From: an uncultured Sphingomonas sp. | Lineage (GTDB): Bacteria; Pseudomonadota; Alphaproteobacteria; Sphingomonadales; Sphingomonadaceae | DNA length: 6,037 bases | Direction: 5' to 3' | Assembly: GCA_934555855.1 (NCBI GenBank) | Contig: CAKTFL010000144.1 | Coordinates: forward strand, 1 to 6,037 | Shown: positions 5,094 to 6,037 of the stretch, piece by piece | Position numbering within the stretch: position 1 is the stretch's first letter | How the letters are laid out: each line of letters starts with the position of its first letter | Made by a program: the position numbers and the translations under genes | Notes under the pieces: model-generated | What the model saw: only the letters and a program-made list of their open reading frames with translations | Databases searched by the model: none | Told to the model about the DNA's origin: nothing

Positions 5094-6037
5094 GCCCGGC
5101 TCTCCACCGGCACGACCCGCCCCTTGCGGCGATCCGCCAGCCAGATGCCGCCGAACACCACCAGCAGGATGGCGGGAAACGCGACCAGGCGGGCAAAGGA
5201 CAGCGACGCCGCCGCATCCTCCACCGCGCGCAGCGCCGGCCCCGACAGTTGCTCGAAAGCCGCCGCGCCGCCGGCCAGCTCCACCTTGGCCTGATCGAAC
5301 ATCGCGCCCAGCCGGGGCAGCACGAAGAAGCTGGCGAGCGCCCCCGCCGACCCGACCAGCCCCATCGCCCAGGCCCCGCCGCGCGGATACCGCTCCGCCA
5401 CCGAGGCGATCATGGTCGGCCACATCGCACACACGCCCAGCCCCCACACCGTCGAGGCGGCGATAGCCGCGGCTGGCGACTGCGCCCGCGACAGCAGGAA
5501 CAGGCCGATCCCCGCCAGGAGGCTGGAAATCCAGAGCAGCCCCGGATTGGACAGCCGCCCGGCCAGCCGCCCGGCAAAATGCCGGAACACGAACATCAGC
5601 GCGCTGACATAGACCAGCAGCAGGATGCCGCGCATCCCGACCCGGTTGGACAGGGCGACGTCGATCCACTGTCCCGGCGCCAGTTCCGACGAGGCGGTCA
5701 GGAACATCGCCCCGAACCAGATAAAGAAGCTCGGCCGGCGAAACACCTCGGCGATGGTGTCGCCGAAGCCCGCCCCTCCCTCGCCCGCCGCGTCGGGCAC
5801 GGGAAAGCGGGTGGTGGCCGCCAATGCGACGACGCCCGCGGCCGGCAGCATCACCAGCGCCATGATCGCCTGCCACGGCACCACCGTCGCGAGCGCGAAA
5901 CCGAGCAGCCCGCCGACGATCAGCCCGCCCGGATACCAGGCATGCAGCACGTTCAGCCGGTGCGTGGTGTCCTCCGGATACAGGCGCGCGGTCAGCGGAT
6001 TGATCGTCGCCTCCGCCAGGCCCCAGCCGATGCCGCT
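5090..6037 (-). CDS. MFS transporter, C-terminal part (N-terminus outside the window)
   Basis: The reading frame is open to the right edge, giving 315 visible residues; roughly the first 100, with the first helices, are missing. The visible part begins inside the N-terminal half with GLAEATINPLTARLYP and THRLNVLHAWYPGG, a conserved stretch of a sugar-associated MFS subgroup. Hydrophobic helices can be seen at about 34-51, 52-73, 104-120, 136-153, 157-173, 180-200, 211-231 and 277-301, with a polar central loop at 74-100. The protein ends in a short basic tail (ADRRKGRVVPVESRA), probably cytoplasmic. A GTG at 5950 is in frame but is internal, not the start. Stop TGA 5092-5090 overlaps the next gene's start. 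It is the inner-membrane carrier of the operon, most likely importing a sugar or keto-sugar made by the exported enzymes downstream. The substrate is not determinable from sequence. Confidence 0.9.
   Translation of the reverse strand, partial: SGIGWGLAEATINPLTARLYPEDTTHRLNVLHAWYPGGLIVGGLLGFALATVVPWQAIMALVMLPAAGVVALAATTRFPVPDAAGEGGAGFGDTIAEVFRRPSFFIWFGAMFLTASSELAPGQWIDVALSNRVGMRGILLLVYVSALMFVFRHFAGRLAGRLSNPGLLWISSLLAGIGLFLLSRAQSPAAAIAASTVWGLGVCAMWPTMIASVAERYPRGGAWAMGLVGSAGALASFFVLPRLGAMFDQAKVELAGGAAAFEQLSGPALRAVEDAAASLSFARLVAFPAILLVVFGGIWLADRRKGRVVPVESRA

Noticed and set aside
4260..5294. 344-residue plus-strand open frame across the Hyi-like and MFS genes
   Set aside because: Antisense shadow spanning two well-supported minus-strand genes; composition is His/Arg/Ala-rich with no domain signal.
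5094..5876. Long open frame upstream of and in frame with the Hyi-like gene, making an apparent 572-residue protein
   Set aside because: The upstream part is low-complexity Arg/Gly/Ala text opposite in frame to a clear MFS transporter. The Tat leader at 5093 with GGAGAG upstream marks the true start.
1..6037. CRISPR array, tRNA/rRNA, insertion sequence or riboswitch
   Set aside because: No regular direct repeats with spacers, no tRNA-like cloverleaf, no transposase and no terminal inverted repeats were seen; gaps inside the operon are at most a few tens of bases.

Overview
The window is GC-rich (third codon positions almost all G or C). Gene content, codon use and an extragenic palindrome of a type common in sphingomonads suggest an alphaproteobacterium, most likely Sphingomonas or a close relative. 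The genus is an inference from style, not from a marker gene.

Layout: nearly the whole window is one tightly packed minus-strand operon, entered from the right edge. In transcription order it holds (1) the C-terminal ~315 residues of an MFS transporter (6037-5090), (2) a hydroxypyruvate-isomerase-like TIM-barrel protein with a twin-arginine (Tat) leader (5093-4158), (3) a gluconate 2-dehydrogenase subunit 3-type small subunit with a Tat-like leader (4161-3568), (4) a second TIM-barrel sugar isomerase/epimerase-type protein with a Tat leader (3571-2738), (5) a GMC-family FAD oxidoreductase with a Cys-x5-Cys-x3-Cys motif (2729-1044), and (6) a secreted DUF1080 / 3-keto-disaccharide hydrolase-domain protein (about 1009-248). 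The first three junctions are ATGA overlaps. The fourth is an 8-nt gap with an AGGAGG ribosome binding site, and the fifth is a short junction that contains a possible 12-codon coupling ORF. Left of the operon lies a 156-nt spacer with a 19-bp inverted repeat. Beyond it is what looks like the 3' end of a convergent plus-strand gene (2-91). No promoter or regulator of the operon is inside the window.

How the genes may work together (inference): GMC plus small subunit resembles membrane-anchored FAD glucose/glucoside 3-dehydrogenases, which oxidise a sugar at C3. DUF1080 proteins cleave 3-keto-glycosides. TIM-barrel isomerases in such loci rearrange, epimerise or eliminate from 3-keto-sugars. 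The MFS protein would import the product. All enzymes except the GMC subunit carry their own export signals, and the GMC subunit can be exported with its Tat-bearing partner. The cluster therefore reads as a glycoside 3-oxidation route carried out in the periplasm. No cytochrome c partner for the dehydrogenase is visible, so its electron acceptor is either encoded elsewhere or of another kind.
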